Source: Curtobacterium sp. SGAir0471 (GTDB lineage Bacteria > Actinomycetota > Actinomycetes > Actinomycetales > Microbacteriaceae). Taken from it: DNA of 64,000 bases. Positions 33,594 through 42,843 of the stretch are shown piece after piece. Under the pieces are notes generated by a model. The model ran no database searches. It was not told where the DNA came from and saw only the letters and a list, made by a program, of their open reading frames with translations. The stretch covers positions 3,467,992-3,531,991 of the forward strand of contig NZ_CP027869.1 in the NCBI RefSeq assembly GCF_005490985.1. The letters are read 5' to 3'. A program made the translations under genes and the position numbers. The first letter of the stretch is position 1; each line of letters starts with the position of its first letter.

Positions 33594-36500
33594 TCAGCCG
33601 ACCAGCGCCCCGGTCCCGGCCCCGGTCCCCGCCAGCGTCCCGCGCGGGACCATCGGCACCTGCAGCGTCGACGCCAGCCCGGTCCCCAGGTGCACGAGCG
33701 CCGACCCGGGCTCGATCCGTGTGGAGATCGACGACCGCGCGATGCGCACCCCGATCAGGTCCCCGGCCAGGGTGTCCTGCGGCGACAGCAGCGCCCCGCG
33801 CCGGTTCTTCTTGGCGTCGACCTGCCAGCCGCCGAACCCGGCCGCGAGCCCCGTGGTGTTCCCTCCGAGCAGCATCCCCTGCCCGTTGTCCACCGCGGCG
33901 CGACCCCAGTCGCGCAGCCACCGCGCCGCCGAGCAGTCGATGAGCAGCTCACCGTCGTCCACGACGAGCACGAGGGGAGTGCCGTCGGGTGCGAGCACGG
34001 GTTCGAGCTGCTCCTGCGTGACGTCGTCCCCGCTGAACACCGCACGCACGCCGGGCAACCCCTCGAGGTCCCGCACGGGCCCCGGCCGCGGCGCGAGGAC
34101 GACGAGCGACGTGCCGCCGGCCAGCAGCGACCGCGCCATGGCAGCGAGCATGGTGGACCGACCGGACCGAGACGGTCCGGCGACCACGAAGGTGCCGCCC
34201 CCCGTGCGCAGGTCGACGGTCTGCAGCTCCATGTCGTCCCCGCCGATCCCGGTGATCGCGACCATCGGGGCGGGTTCGGGAGCGGACTCCAGGGCGAGTG
34301 CGGTGTCGAGGTCCAGGTCCTTCGGCATCGCGTCCACGCGGAACGGGCGCGGCGACGGCGGGACCGGTGCGGCCGCTCGGAGCTCCGCGGCGAGGTCACG
34401 CACCGCGGTGGTCTGCCCCTGCCCGGACACGTCGGTGCCGAGCGTCGCGAAGTGCACCTCGGTGCCCGAGTCGGCGCGGAACCCCCGCCCCGGCGGGATG
34501 GACGCGGGCAGCTTCCGGTGGTTGATGCCGCCGAGCGAGTAGTCGAGCCGGTCGGTCAGCCGCAGCACGACCTTGTCGTCGGTGAGCGTCGACATGCGCG
34601 ACGACAGCAACGACCGGTCACCGGACACCACGACGTGGATCCCGGCTGCTGCGCCGTCGCGCAGCAGCGACTGCACGGCGTCGGTCAGCGCCCCGCCGTC
34701 GACCTCGCCGAGCGAGGTGGTGAAGTTCTCCCACCGGTCGATGAGCACGAGCACGTGCGGCAGTCGCTGGCCCGGCGCCGCGAGCAGGCGCTGCTCGGTG
34801 ACGTCCGCTGCGGACGCCGCGGCGATCAGGTCGTGCCGCCGGGCGGTCTCCCGTGTCAACCGGTCGATCAGGCGCGTGGCGCGTTCGACCTGCGTCCGCT
34901 GCACCACGGCACCGCAGTGCGGCAGCTGCTGGAGCGATGCGAGGGCACCGTTGCCGCAGTCGATCGCGTACACGTGCAGGTCGGCGGACGACAGGGACCG
35001 CGCCGCGGACGCGGCCAGGGTGCGGAGCGCCGTCGACCGACCCGACCCCGGCGCGCCGACGACGAACTGGTGCGTGAAGCGGGCGAGGTCGACCTCGGCT
35101 GCGCGCTGCTCCTGGGTGTCCGGCAGGTCCTCGAGCCCGACGGCGAAGCGCAGCGACTCCACGGACGACGACGAGGAAGACGACGGAGACGAAGACGGGG
35201 ACGACGACGACCCGACCGCGGCCGACGCGACCTGCGCGAGCGGCAGCAGCTCCGGCAGCGGCGGCAGCCACGGGCTGTGCACCCGTCCGATGCCGAGCCG
35301 GTCGCGGGCGTCACCCATCGCCTGCACCAGGACCGAGAGGTCCGTGGCGGCGGTCGCCTGGTCGCTGCGCGACGGTCGCGCGGGCGGTGCGGTGGCGAAG
35401 TCGCGCCACTCGAGCACCCGGACGAACGGGAGGCCCGTGGCCGGGTCCTCCTCGCCGGCCCACCGACCGCCGACCCGCGCCGACTGGAAGGGCACGACCG
35501 ACGAGTGACCGAGGCGCGCGTACGCGCGCCCCGGCACGCTCTTCGGGATCCGCGCGGCATCGGCCACGTCGATGACGTCGGTGCTCTCCCCGGAGTCGGT
35601 CATCCGCAGCGCGACGCGCAGGTTCGTGTTCGCCCGGATGTCCGGCCCAACGACACCGCCGGGGCGCTGGGTGGCCAGGATCAGGTGCACCCCGAGCGAG
35701 CGACCGCGCTGCGCGATGCCGATGAGCCCGGTGACGAAGTCGGGCAGCTCGGTGACCATCGCCGCGAACTCGTCGATGACGAGCACGAGCCGTGGCATCG
35801 CCTCGCCGGCACCGCCGCGGGCGAGGTGCGCCTCGTGGTCCTCGATGTCCTTCGCACCCGAGGCAGCGAGGATGTGCTCACGCCGGGTGAGCTCGGCGCG
35901 CAGCGACCGGAGCGCCCGCTCGACCAGGTGCTGGTCGAGGTCGGTGACGAGCCCGACCGTGTGCGGCAGGTCCGACGCCACGCTGAAGGCCGCACCGCCC
36001 TTGTAGTCGACGAGCACGAACGTCATCCGGTCCGGGCGGTTCCGCAGCGCGAGCGACGCGACGAGGGTCTGCAGGAACTCGGACTTGCCGGACCCGGTGG
36101 TGCCGGCGACCAGGCCGTGCGGACCGTCCTTGACCAGGTCGAGCTCGAAGGCGCCGTCGATCCCCACGCCCACGACCGCTGCCGTGCTCGTGCCCGACGC
36201 CGCCCAGCGTTCGGCGACGGTCCGGCCGTCTGGCTGCGGCAGGTCGACCACGTCGAGCAGTCGGGCGGCGTCCGGCACCAGGCCGTCCCCGTCGGACCCG
36301 CTCGTGTCACGCAACGGCGAGGTCCCGCGGGCGACGTCGTCGTACCAGTCGTCCGCGACCCGGTCCGCGAGCACGAGCTCGACGGGCGCGGACAGCTGCC
36401 GGCGGAGCACGAGCTCGGTGGCGCTGCGGTGCGTGACGGTGGCGACGCACTCCTCGGGCAGCTGCCACTCCTCCTCGTCGATGCAGACCAGGCGGATGCC

Positions 36501-38054
36501 GCACGCGGGCCCGTCCCGGAGCAGTCCGACGACGCCGGGCATCGCGCGGAGCCGTCTGGCGCCGTCGAGCACCACGACGATCTCGGGCGAGAACCGGCTC
36601 CGGTGCGTCCCGTTCTTCTGCCGCTCCGCCCGGCGCTCGGCGAGCACCTGGGTGAGCTCGGCCAGGCGCCGGCCGATCGTCTCGCCGTCGGCGCCGATGA
36701 GCGCCAGCGCCTCCTGCCCACCGGTCGGACGCAGGTGCGGCAGCCAGAGCGTCCAGGTCCACGCCGGGACGTGCTGCTGCGCCGTGAGCACGACGAACTG
36801 CACCTCGCGCGGGCTCTGCGTGACGGCGAGCTGGCCGAGCACCCAGCGTCCGAGGTCGCGCGGGGTGTCACCGGCGCCGGCGATGCCGAGCACCCCGACC
36901 TCGGCGAGCGGGACCGTCACGGGCACGCCGCGGGTGACGCGGGGCGCGTGGGCGAGTCCGTCGAGGTCGCGGTCGTCGACCACGGTGACGGTCGACGGCA
37001 GGTCGCCCGTGCCGATCCGCACGTGCAGGTGGTCACCGTCGGACGGTCGGCGCTCCCAGAGCCGCCGACCCGGGGTGGTCGCGACCACCCGCAGCGAGGC
37101 GGCGTCGAGCGCGGACGTCCGCCGCTGGTCGCGCTGGTCGAGCACCGCCTGGTCGATCGCCGCCTCGAGCGCGGCGACCCGTTCGCGGTGCTCGGCGAGC
37201 TGCTTCCGGTGGCTCTTCTTCCCCGTGCGCCGCGCACTGATCGTCTGCCCGATCACCATCATCGGCGTCATCGCCGCGAAGAGCAGGTAGAACGGCGAGC
37301 GGAACACGGTCGCCATCACGATGCCGAACATCGCCGGGACGAACACCATGATCCACGGGATCGCGGACCGCTGCGGTGGCACCGGCGGCTTCGGGATCCG
37401 GAAGTCCGTCTGCAGGAACGGCGGGAGCAGCCGCGGCGGCCGGTTGAAGTCGAGCTGCCCGGAGTCCGGCGGACGGAGCAGCATGCGGTCGACGACCTCG
37501 ACCGGCGCGACGCTCAGCACCGTGTCGCCGAGGCGCACGAGGGCGTGTGCCGGCCAGTCCGTCCACTCAGCCGCGATCGGCTCGCCCTCGAGGGTGGGCG
37601 CGGGACGGTCCGTGGGACGCTCGCCGTCGTCCTCGGGCGGGGTGAGCCGGACCGTCACCGACCCGTCGAACGCGGTGCGGGCCTCCAGACCGGGACCGTC
37701 GGCGGCCGCACCGACCGCGGCCGCACCGTCCTCGGCGAGGGCGATGCGGACCGTGCCCGGCGACAGCCGTCGGACGCGACCCGCGTCGACCCCGCCCACG
37801 ACGAGCAGGTGCACGGTGCCGTGCTCGGGCTGCGGCCGCTCGGTACCGCCGACGTGCAGGACGGCGCCGTCGACCAGCCCGCTGCGCGCGAACGGCACGT
37901 CGCCGTCGGGGGCGCCGTCCGGGACGGGCCGCCCGCCGGTCCGTCGGACCAGGGCGTCGACGACGGTCCGCATCGGCGTCTGTCCGGCGGCGTCGACGAG
38001 GACGTCGGAGTGCTCACCGGTCGCGTCGTCGACGACCGTGACGACGACGCGCAT
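33594..38054 (-). CDS. EccC/EssC-type FtsK/SpoIIIE triple-ATPase of a type VII secretion-like system
   Basis: The 1,486-residue protein has two N-terminal membrane helices (about residues 228-270) after a soluble FHA-like or ubiquitin-like N-domain. Three RecA/FtsK-like domains follow: Walker A GTTGSGKSE (about 655, intact, with LVLVIDEFA Walker B), GAPGSGRST (about 1003, Walker B VLVLIDRWE) and GPSRSGRST (about 1296, with LVLVVDDGE). Domains 2 and 3 retain Lys-less Walker motifs (SGR), typical of regulatory or substrate-binding ATPase sites in T7SS. A poly-Ser linker lies near residues 947-967. The start is ATG 38052-38054, sharing one base with the previous stop. Confidence 0.9.
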   Translation of the reverse strand: MRVVVTVVDDATGEHSDVLVDAAGQTPMRTVVDALVRRTGGRPVPDGAPDGDVPFARSGLVDGAVLHVGGTERPQPEHGTVHLLVVGGVDAGRVRRLSPGTVRIALAEDGAAAVGAAADGPGLEARTAFDGSVTVRLTPPEDDGERPTDRPAPTLEGEPIAAEWTDWPAHALVRLGDTVLSVAPVEVVDRMLLRPPDSGQLDFNRPPRLLPPFLQTDFRIPKPPVPPQRSAIPWIMVFVPAMFGIVMATVFRSPFYLLFAAMTPMMVIGQTISARRTGKKSHRKQLAEHRERVAALEAAIDQAVLDQRDQRRTSALDAASLRVVATTPGRRLWERRPSDGDHLHVRIGTGDLPSTVTVVDDRDLDGLAHAPRVTRGVPVTVPLAEVGVLGIAGAGDTPRDLGRWVLGQLAVTQSPREVQFVVLTAQQHVPAWTWTLWLPHLRPTGGQEALALIGADGETIGRRLAELTQVLAERRAERQKNGTHRSRFSPEIVVVLDGARRLRAMPGVVGLLRDGPACGIRLVCIDEEEWQLPEECVATVTHRSATELVLRRQLSAPVELVLADRVADDWYDDVARGTSPLRDTSGSDGDGLVPDAARLLDVVDLPQPDGRTVAERWAASGTSTAAVVGVGIDGAFELDLVKDGPHGLVAGTTGSGKSEFLQTLVASLALRNRPDRMTFVLVDYKGGAAFSVASDLPHTVGLVTDLDQHLVERALRSLRAELTRREHILAASGAKDIEDHEAHLARGGAGEAMPRLVLVIDEFAAMVTELPDFVTGLIGIAQRGRSLGVHLILATQRPGGVVGPDIRANTNLRVALRMTDSGESTDVIDVADAARIPKSVPGRAYARLGHSSVVPFQSARVGGRWAGEEDPATGLPFVRVLEWRDFATAPPARPSRSDQATAATDLSVLVQAMGDARDRLGIGRVHSPWLPPLPELLPLAQVASAAVGSSSSPSSSPSSSSSSSVESLRFAVGLEDLPDTQEQRAAEVDLARFTHQFVVGAPGSGRSTALRTLAASAARSLSSADLHVYAIDCGNGALASLQQLPHCGAVVQRTQVERATRLIDRLTRETARRHDLIAAASAADVTEQRLLAAPGQRLPHVLVLIDRWENFTTSLGEVDGGALTDAVQSLLRDGAAAGIHVVVSGDRSLLSSRMSTLTDDKVVLRLTDRLDYSLGGINHRKLPASIPPGRGFRADSGTEVHFATLGTDVSGQGQTTAVRDLAAELRAAAPVPPSPRPFRVDAMPKDLDLDTALALESAPEPAPMVAITGIGGDDMELQTVDLRTGGGTFVVAGPSRSGRSTMLAAMARSLLAGGTSLVVLAPRPGPVRDLEGLPGVRAVFSGDDVTQEQLEPVLAPDGTPLVLVVDDGELLIDCSAARWLRDWGRAAVDNGQGMLLGGNTTGLAAGFGGWQVDAKKNRRGALLSPQDTLAGDLIGVRIARSSISTRIEPGSALVHLGTGLASTLQVPMVPRGTLAGTGAGTGALVG

Positions 38055-38974
38055 CAGGCCTGTTCCCGCGCGTCGGCCGGGACCTGACCGTCCACCGGCG
38101 CAGCCGGGTCCACCGGGACCGAGCGACCGAGGGCCGCCCACTGCAGCGTGCCGAGCTCGTCGGACACGTGGGTGCCGTCCCGCCGCACCGCGATCGTCCA
38201 GCGTGTGAGCGGGTCCGGGGCGGCCGCGATGCACGCCCAGCGGCCGCCCGGCCGCTCGAGCAGACGGGCGAGCTCGCGTCCGTCCGCGCCGGCCGGCACC
38301 CGGGACACGACCAGGAGGCCCGGGGTCGCGTCCGCCGTGACCGCCGCGATCGCCTCGTGCACCGTCACGGCCGTGCCCACCCCGACCGGCGACCCCACCT
38401 CGAGCACGGTGGTGCCGGCCGCCCACGGGGCGGCCGTGAACTGTTCGACGACGCGGACGAGCAGCGCCGCACGGGCGGCGCCCTCCCCGCGCAGGGCCAC
38501 GATCCCGCGCACCCGACGCAGGTCGACCACGACCGTCTCGTCCTCTCGGGTGCCGACCGGTACGGCCGTCGCGAACTCGACCGGGGCCCCGCCGACGAGC
38601 GGGACCGCCTGCAGCGCCCACATCGGCGCCGACCACGTCCGACCGTCCGGCGTGGCCGTCCACGGCGCCGGCGGCGCGATCGTCGGCGACGCGACGTCGA
38701 TCCGCACGGTGTGGCCGATCGTGATCCGCACCGCGCCGGGGAACAGCACGCCCGCCCCGGCGCACGAGGCCTCGATCCCCCGGAGCACCCGGTCGACGGC
38801 CCAGGCCGCGGCCGGGTCCCGGCGCACCTGGTCGGCCCAGACCAGTGCGTCGGTCGAGGTGCGGCGGCGGAGCGCGACGATCGTGGGCACCACGACGGCG
38901 AGGGCGCCGAGGAGCACGACGACCGACATGGTCAGCAGCAGGTGCGACTCCGGCGTCAGGAACGACCAGGTCAC
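38054..38974 (-). CDS. Unidentified T7SS-locus protein with one N-terminal membrane helix
   Basis: This 306-residue protein is not recognised. It starts VTWSFLTPESHLLLTMSVVVL, with one clear membrane helix (about residues 12-34) followed by a basic flank and a soluble domain of about 260 residues. Its GTG start overlaps the previous stop (GTGA, 38971-38974) and its stop touches the EccC start, so it is translated with the ATPase. A membrane-anchored partner analogous to EccE is plausible but there is no motif support. Confidence 0.7.
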   Translation of the reverse strand: MTWSFLTPESHLLLTMSVVVLLGALAVVVPTIVALRRRTSTDALVWADQVRRDPAAAWAVDRVLRGIEASCAGAGVLFPGAVRITIGHTVRIDVASPTIAPPAPWTATPDGRTWSAPMWALQAVPLVGGAPVEFATAVPVGTREDETVVVDLRRVRGIVALRGEGAARAALLVRVVEQFTAAPWAAGTTVLEVGSPVGVGTAVTVHEAIAAVTADATPGLLVVSRVPAGADGRELARLLERPGGRWACIAAAPDPLTRWTIAVRRDGTHVSDELGTLQWAALGRSVPVDPAAPVDGQVPADAREQA

Positions 38975-39699
38975 GAACGGGCCTCGGCGATCTCGGCGAT
39001 CCGACGCTCGAGCGGGGTCGGCTCGGTGCCGGGGACGTCCGTCCAGCGGAAGGTGGTCATCACGGCGTCGAAGAGCATCACGAGCGCGTCCGTCAGCTGC
39101 TCGGCGGCCTCGGGGTCCTCCGGGTCGCTGGGGCTGATCGCCGAGAACGACATGATCACCCACCGACCCGGTCGGTGCGGGACGGGGATCGAGTACGTCA
39201 CCTGTCGGTCGTCCACCACGGGCAGGTCCGCGCCGACCTCCGGGAGCTCGGCGGCGACGTCCGCGCGCCGGACCGTCTGCTCGGTGCGCGCCGCGATGCC
39301 GCCGTCGACCTCGCGCAGCCCGGTGTCGTCCGGATCGCGCCGGGTGGGCAGCGCTTCGGCGAGCAGCTGCGCGACCACCTGCTCGGGCGCTTCCTCGGAC
39401 TCGTCGTCCACCTCGGACTCGATGATCGACACCGGCGGGGTGTACCCGTCGACGGGCTGGACCGGCATGTGGACGGCGGTGGCGCCGTTGTCCCCGGCCT
39501 CGACCACCGCGCGCAGGAGGCGCTTCCGCATCTCCTGCCGCAGCGGCTCGGCGCGGTCCCGTGGCAGGTCGTCCGGCAGCGCCCGCGCGATCACGGTGCG
39601 GACGGTCTCGCCGAGCTCCTCGCGTTGGTCCTCGCCGGCGGGCAGACGGGCCCACCCCGGCGGGACGACGACCAGGAACGACGCGGTCGGAGTGGTCAT
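38971..39699 (-). CDS. Unidentified soluble T7SS-locus protein
   Basis: The 242-residue protein has no membrane helix or signal peptide and an acidic middle (EVDDESEEAPEQVVAQLLAE). It starts MTTPTASFLVVVPPGWARLP and overlaps genes on both sides by 4 nt. No motif identifies it. The strict coupling with the EccC-type ATPase points to a secretion-related role such as a chaperone or cytosolic scaffold, which is inference from position. Confidence 0.65.
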   Translation of the reverse strand: MTTPTASFLVVVPPGWARLPAGEDQREELGETVRTVIARALPDDLPRDRAEPLRQEMRKRLLRAVVEAGDNGATAVHMPVQPVDGYTPPVSIIESEVDDESEEAPEQVVAQLLAEALPTRRDPDDTGLREVDGGIAARTEQTVRRADVAAELPEVGADLPVVDDRQVTYSIPVPHRPGRWVIMSFSAISPSDPEDPEAAEQLTDALVMLFDAVMTTFRWTDVPGTEPTPLERRIAEIAEARS

Positions 39700-40289
39700 G
39701 CGTGCACCTCGTTCTCGACGGTGGCCAGCAGGTCGACGACGAGCGGCGCGAACACCGGGACCAGCCCGAGGTCCGTCGTCCGCCAGAGCACGTGCGTGTC
39801 GACGCCGTCAGCCCGACGGACGGCGGTGACCGACGCCCAGATCGCCCCGTCGTCGTCGAGGTCGTAGCGGGTGACGACGGGCCCCTCGCCACCCACGTGG
39901 TCCGGGAGCTCGTCGACCGAGGGCGGCTCGACCGGCAGACCACCGGTCGCGCCGGCCAGGTCGAGCAGGTCCGCGGTGCCGCCCTCGGCGAGCCCGACGG
40001 TGACCACCACGGGGAGCGGCCAGTTCCCCGGCACCGCGAGCGAGGCGAGCAGACGCTGCCCGGACCCGAGACCCGCGCGGAAGGCCAGCAGCGTGTCGAG
40101 CGCCGCGACGGTGTCGAGCTCGGTGACCGCCGACCCTCCCGAGCGAGCACGGTCGAGCCCGACGACCGCGTCGAACAGCTCGAGGGTCTCTGCACGCCAG
40201 GCGGTGTCGACCTCGTCGGGGTGCGGGACGAGCAGCCACGAGGCGTCGGTCGTGATGCTCGACGTCACCGTGGGGGTCGCAGTCGTCAT
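39696..40289 (-). CDS. Unidentified soluble T7SS-locus protein
   Basis: The 197-residue protein is acidic and soluble with no recognised motif. It has a GAGGAG ribosome-binding site and overlaps the next gene by 4 nt (ATGA). It is the first of three partner genes between the T7SS-type cassette and the EccC ATPase, all co-directional and overlapping. A function cannot be assigned. Confidence 0.65.
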   Translation of the reverse strand: MTTATPTVTSSITTDASWLLVPHPDEVDTAWRAETLELFDAVVGLDRARSGGSAVTELDTVAALDTLLAFRAGLGSGQRLLASLAVPGNWPLPVVVTVGLAEGGTADLLDLAGATGGLPVEPPSVDELPDHVGGEGPVVTRYDLDDDGAIWASVTAVRRADGVDTHVLWRTTDLGLVPVFAPLVVDLLATVENEVHA

Positions 40290-40326
40290 GGTGCTCCTCG
40301 GTTCTCGTTCCGGTCCGGCGATCGGG

Positions 40327-41901
40327 TCAGCGCTGGGCTGCGGGCACGGTCGGCAGGTCGGTGACGGGGTGCTTGTGCTCCGAGACCCACTCGGTCCACG
40401 GCCGCTCCTGGTCGGCACCGATGCCGATCGGGCCGATGACCAGGCCGGCGATCGCGTTGCCCTTGCCCCACGCGCTCATGAACCCGTTCGCACCGACGTG
40501 GTACCACGGGGCCGCGGTGACGCCGGACCGCAGTCGGTTCAGCTTCTCGAAGTCACTCAAGCGGTCCCGGGTGAACTGGAAGTCGACGCCACCCAAACGC
40601 TCGCCCCAGTCCTTGAGTCCGCCGCGGGTGCCGACCTCGGTCCAGAACTGCTTCTTGACGAGCTTCGCGTCGTTCGCGATCACCTTGTGGATCTTCGCGA
40701 CGTTCCACCAGTTCGGGTTGTCGGCGAACTTCGCCGCGAACGACGCCTCGGTTCCGATCCACTCCACATCGACGGCGTCGCGACGACCTCGAGCCCGTTC
40801 CAGTGCCCTCGTCGCCTTGCTGATCTGTGCCTGCAGCCCGTCGAGCTGCTTCGTGATCGTCTGCGCCTGCGCCGACGACACGGGCCGGTCGAGGCGCTTG
40901 TCGAGCTTCGAGAAGTCCCGCTTCAGCGCCTGCAGCTCGTCCTTCCGCACACCGACCGCCTTGTGCGCGGCCTTGCTCGCGGACGAGAACTTCGTGGTCA
41001 TGGCGCCCTTGGTGGCCTTGATGCCGTTGCTCACCGCGGTCGAGGTGACCTTCGTGATCGCGGTGCCGAGACCGAGCGTCAGCACGCCGACGACCGCCAT
41101 GACGAGGTCGAAGACGTTGCCCTCGCCCATCGCGAAGGTCGCCGCCTGCGCGATCAACGTCATCCCCGCCGAGATCGCGCCGAGGATGGCACCGATGCCG
41201 AGGCCAGGGATCAGGAAGGCGAACACGGCCAGGACGATCCCGATGATGGTCAGGATCTTGATGAGCATGTGGATGAACTTGTACCACCCGGAGTCGTGCA
41301 GCCCGTCGTGCCAGCCGTCCCGCATGGTGCTCGCGGCCGCCCGGCCGGCGGCGCTGAGCTGTTCGCGGGCGTCCTGCAGCTTCCGCTTGGCCGCCGCGAC
41401 GGCATCCTCTGCGCTCGAGATCCGGTCCGCGCGCTTCTGACTGTCGGCGGTGTCCTCCGGCGTCGGCTCCTTCCCGCCGGCCTCCGCATCGGCGACGGGA
41501 TCGGCGAGTCCCTGGGCCGACCCGAGGTCGCCCTTCGCGGCGATCGCGTCCTGCAGCGCCTGCCACGAGGTCCCCATCACGGTCCCGGCCCCGCGGGCAC
41601 TCTCGTCGCCGACCGCTGCGGCGAAGCCCTGCAGAGCCTCGCCCGCCGACCGGTACCGACCGGTCATCTGCTGCAGGGATCCGGCGACGTCCTTCGCCCG
41701 CTTGCGGACGGCGTCGACGGCCTCGCCCTTGCCGACGGACTCGTCGCCGCTGCCGACCTTCTCGAGCGTCGCGGCGGTGGTCTCCATCGACTCCGCCATG
41801 TCCCGGTAGTACGCCGCGAGTTCGAGCACCTTCGCCGGCTGCGTCGCGATCGGGTCACCCGGCTCGTCGAGGGCGGCCCAGTCACCTGCGCGGGCGGTCA
41901 T
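40327..41901 (-). CDS. T7SS-type protein with WXG-like N-domain and three membrane helices (paralog of 42844-44283)
   Basis: The 524-residue protein has an N-terminal helical region with GDWAALDEPGDPIATQPAKV, the GDP-containing start typical of T7SS-secreted signal domains, and VGKGEAVDAVRKRAKDVAGS as a WXG-like helical hairpin. Three hydrophobic segments lie at about 215-290, then a C-terminal domain ending IGIGADQERPWTEW. The 479-residue paralog at 42844-44283 has the same plan and the same GADQER motif. It is preceded by a short partner gene, which it overlaps by one base (TGATG). Whether it is secreted or a membrane component is open. Confidence 0.8.
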   Translation of the reverse strand: MTARAGDWAALDEPGDPIATQPAKVLELAAYYRDMAESMETTAATLEKVGSGDESVGKGEAVDAVRKRAKDVAGSLQQMTGRYRSAGEALQGFAAAVGDESARGAGTVMGTSWQALQDAIAAKGDLGSAQGLADPVADAEAGGKEPTPEDTADSQKRADRISSAEDAVAAAKRKLQDAREQLSAAGRAAASTMRDGWHDGLHDSGWYKFIHMLIKILTIIGIVLAVFAFLIPGLGIGAILGAISAGMTLIAQAATFAMGEGNVFDLVMAVVGVLTLGLGTAITKVTSTAVSNGIKATKGAMTTKFSSASKAAHKAVGVRKDELQALKRDFSKLDKRLDRPVSSAQAQTITKQLDGLQAQISKATRALERARGRRDAVDVEWIGTEASFAAKFADNPNWWNVAKIHKVIANDAKLVKKQFWTEVGTRGGLKDWGERLGGVDFQFTRDRLSDFEKLNRLRSGVTAAPWYHVGANGFMSAWGKGNAIAGLVIGPIGIGADQERPWTEWVSEHKHPVTDLPTVPAAQR

Positions 41902-42194
41902 CAGGCGGACTCCTCGTGCGACTGCAGGCCGTCGGTCAGCTGCTGCTGCAGGTCGCGCCACGTGTCGACCGAGTTCTGCAGGTTCTTGTCGAGCTTGTCG
42001 ACGTTCTTGCGGATCTTCTCGCGGTGGAGCTTCCAGTCCTTGCTGAAGTGCGAGAAGGCGTCCTGCAGGTGGGACTCGCCGAAGACGCCGTGGTACTGGT
42101 CGTCGTCGGACTTCTGGTGTTCGAGCTCGTCGTTGATGGCGTGCACCTTCGCGGCGCTGTCGCTGAGCTCCTGGCTGATCACGAGATCGGACAC
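41901..42194 (-). CDS. Small WXG100-like helical protein of cassette 2
   Basis: The 97-residue protein is predicted all-helical, with shared segments ELEHQKSDD and DWKLHREKI also present in the 106-residue paralog at 44283-44603. It lies between an Esx protein and the membrane-type T7SS protein, the usual place for a WXG100-family partner. It may form a complex with the Esx protein or the downstream substrate. No Trp-x-Gly is present in the turn region. Confidence 0.72.
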   Translation of the reverse strand: MSDLVISQELSDSAAKVHAINDELEHQKSDDDQYHGVFGESHLQDAFSHFSKDWKLHREKIRKNVDKLDKNLQNSVDTWRDLQQQLTDGLQSHEESA

Positions 42195-42227
42195 GGGTAC
42201 CTCCGAGGGGACGGGTCGGGAACGGAT

Positions 42228-42272
42228 CGCGCCCCGGCCGACGTCGCTGACGGCAGCGTCGACCGGGGCGCG
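42228..42272. terminator. Hairpin directly after the second esx gene
   Basis: A 16-bp stem with one mismatch joins CGCGCCCCGGCCGACG (42228-42243) and CGTCGACCGGGGCGCG (42257-42272), with a further small stem inside the loop. It lies just past the esx stop at 42280 on the minus strand and before the next gene at 42194, so it could reduce read-through. Confidence 0.65.
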
Positions 42273-42279
42273 GAGCGCG

Positions 42280-42573
42280 CTACTTGATGGCGTTGGCGAG
42301 TTCCTGGTCGGTCTGCTGCAGCGCCTCGGCCGCCTTGTTCAGGTACATCGACATGCCCTCGAGACCCTCGATGGTCTTCGTGGCACCGTCGTTGAACTCC
42401 TGGTACGAGCTCCCGAACGCGACCGAGGACTGGTCCGTCACGTAGCCGCCGCTGATCAGCGAGTCCACGAGCGCCTTCAGCTCCCGCAGCTTCGAGGTGA
42501 TGTCCTGCTCACCGTTCACGAGTCGGGTCGCGGCGTCCTGCATCTCGCCGTAGGTCACGTTCAAGTTGGGCAT
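42280..42573 (-). CDS. WXG100-like Esx protein, copy 2 (identical to copy 1)
   Basis: The 97-residue protein is helical with a hinge SGGYVTDQSS (about residues 41-50) in place of Trp-x-Gly and a C-terminal Tyr/Phe-containing helix, so it belongs to the WXG100 superfamily of T7SS substrates. It is identical in sequence to the product of 44734-45027. AGGAGC precedes the ATG. A strong hairpin follows the stop. It is expected to be an exported dimer recognised by the EccC-type ATPase. Confidence 0.85.
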   Translation of the reverse strand: MPNLNVTYGEMQDAATRLVNGEQDITSKLRELKALVDSLISGGYVTDQSSVAFGSSYQEFNDGATKTIEGLEGMSMYLNKAAEALQQTDQELANAIK

Positions 42574-42795
42574 GGCCTGCTCCTGTCGTTCGTCGCGCCC
42601 CCCGGTCGAGGGACACCGGGAACGTTATTCCAGGGCGGAACGATCTCGGGGGGTACATTTCTCGACCCGGTCGACCCGGAGGTCTGCACAGTGATGTGCA
42701 CATTCCAGTACATCGGCGTCCCGACGGGCTCGGTACCGAGCGGTATTCACATGCCACAGTGGCCAAGACCACCGCGGTCATCGGCGTGTCGCGGT

Positions 42796-42840
42796 GCGCC
42801 GATCGGACCGGTGTCCCCCGGAGTGCGGACCGATCGGCGC
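42796..42840. terminator. Hairpin after the first T7SS membrane-type gene
   Basis: GCGCCGATCGG (42796-42806) pairs with CCGATCGGCGC (42830-42840), 11 bp with a 23-nt interior. It lies just past the stop at 42844 on the minus strand. The rest of the 270-bp gap 42574-42843 has no gene and probably carries the promoter of esx copy 2. Confidence 0.65.
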
Positions 42841-42843
42841 GGC

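Noticed and set aside
35160..35215. Serine run in the EccC protein as a slippage or frameshift site
   Set aside because: The triplets are mixed and the frame is intact on both sides, so it reads as a flexible linker between ATPase domains.
35428..35443. GGGAGGCCCGTGGC inside eccC as another palindrome copy
   Set aside because: Only one arm is present, and it encodes a normal protein segment; it has no pairing right arm.
38054..40195. A 713-codon open frame on the minus strand spanning three genes
   Set aside because: The frame changes between smaller genes with stop-start overlaps (GTGA at 38971, ATGA at 39696), and its upstream part is Arg/Pro/Ala-rich with no protein-like pattern. The three-gene reading is better.
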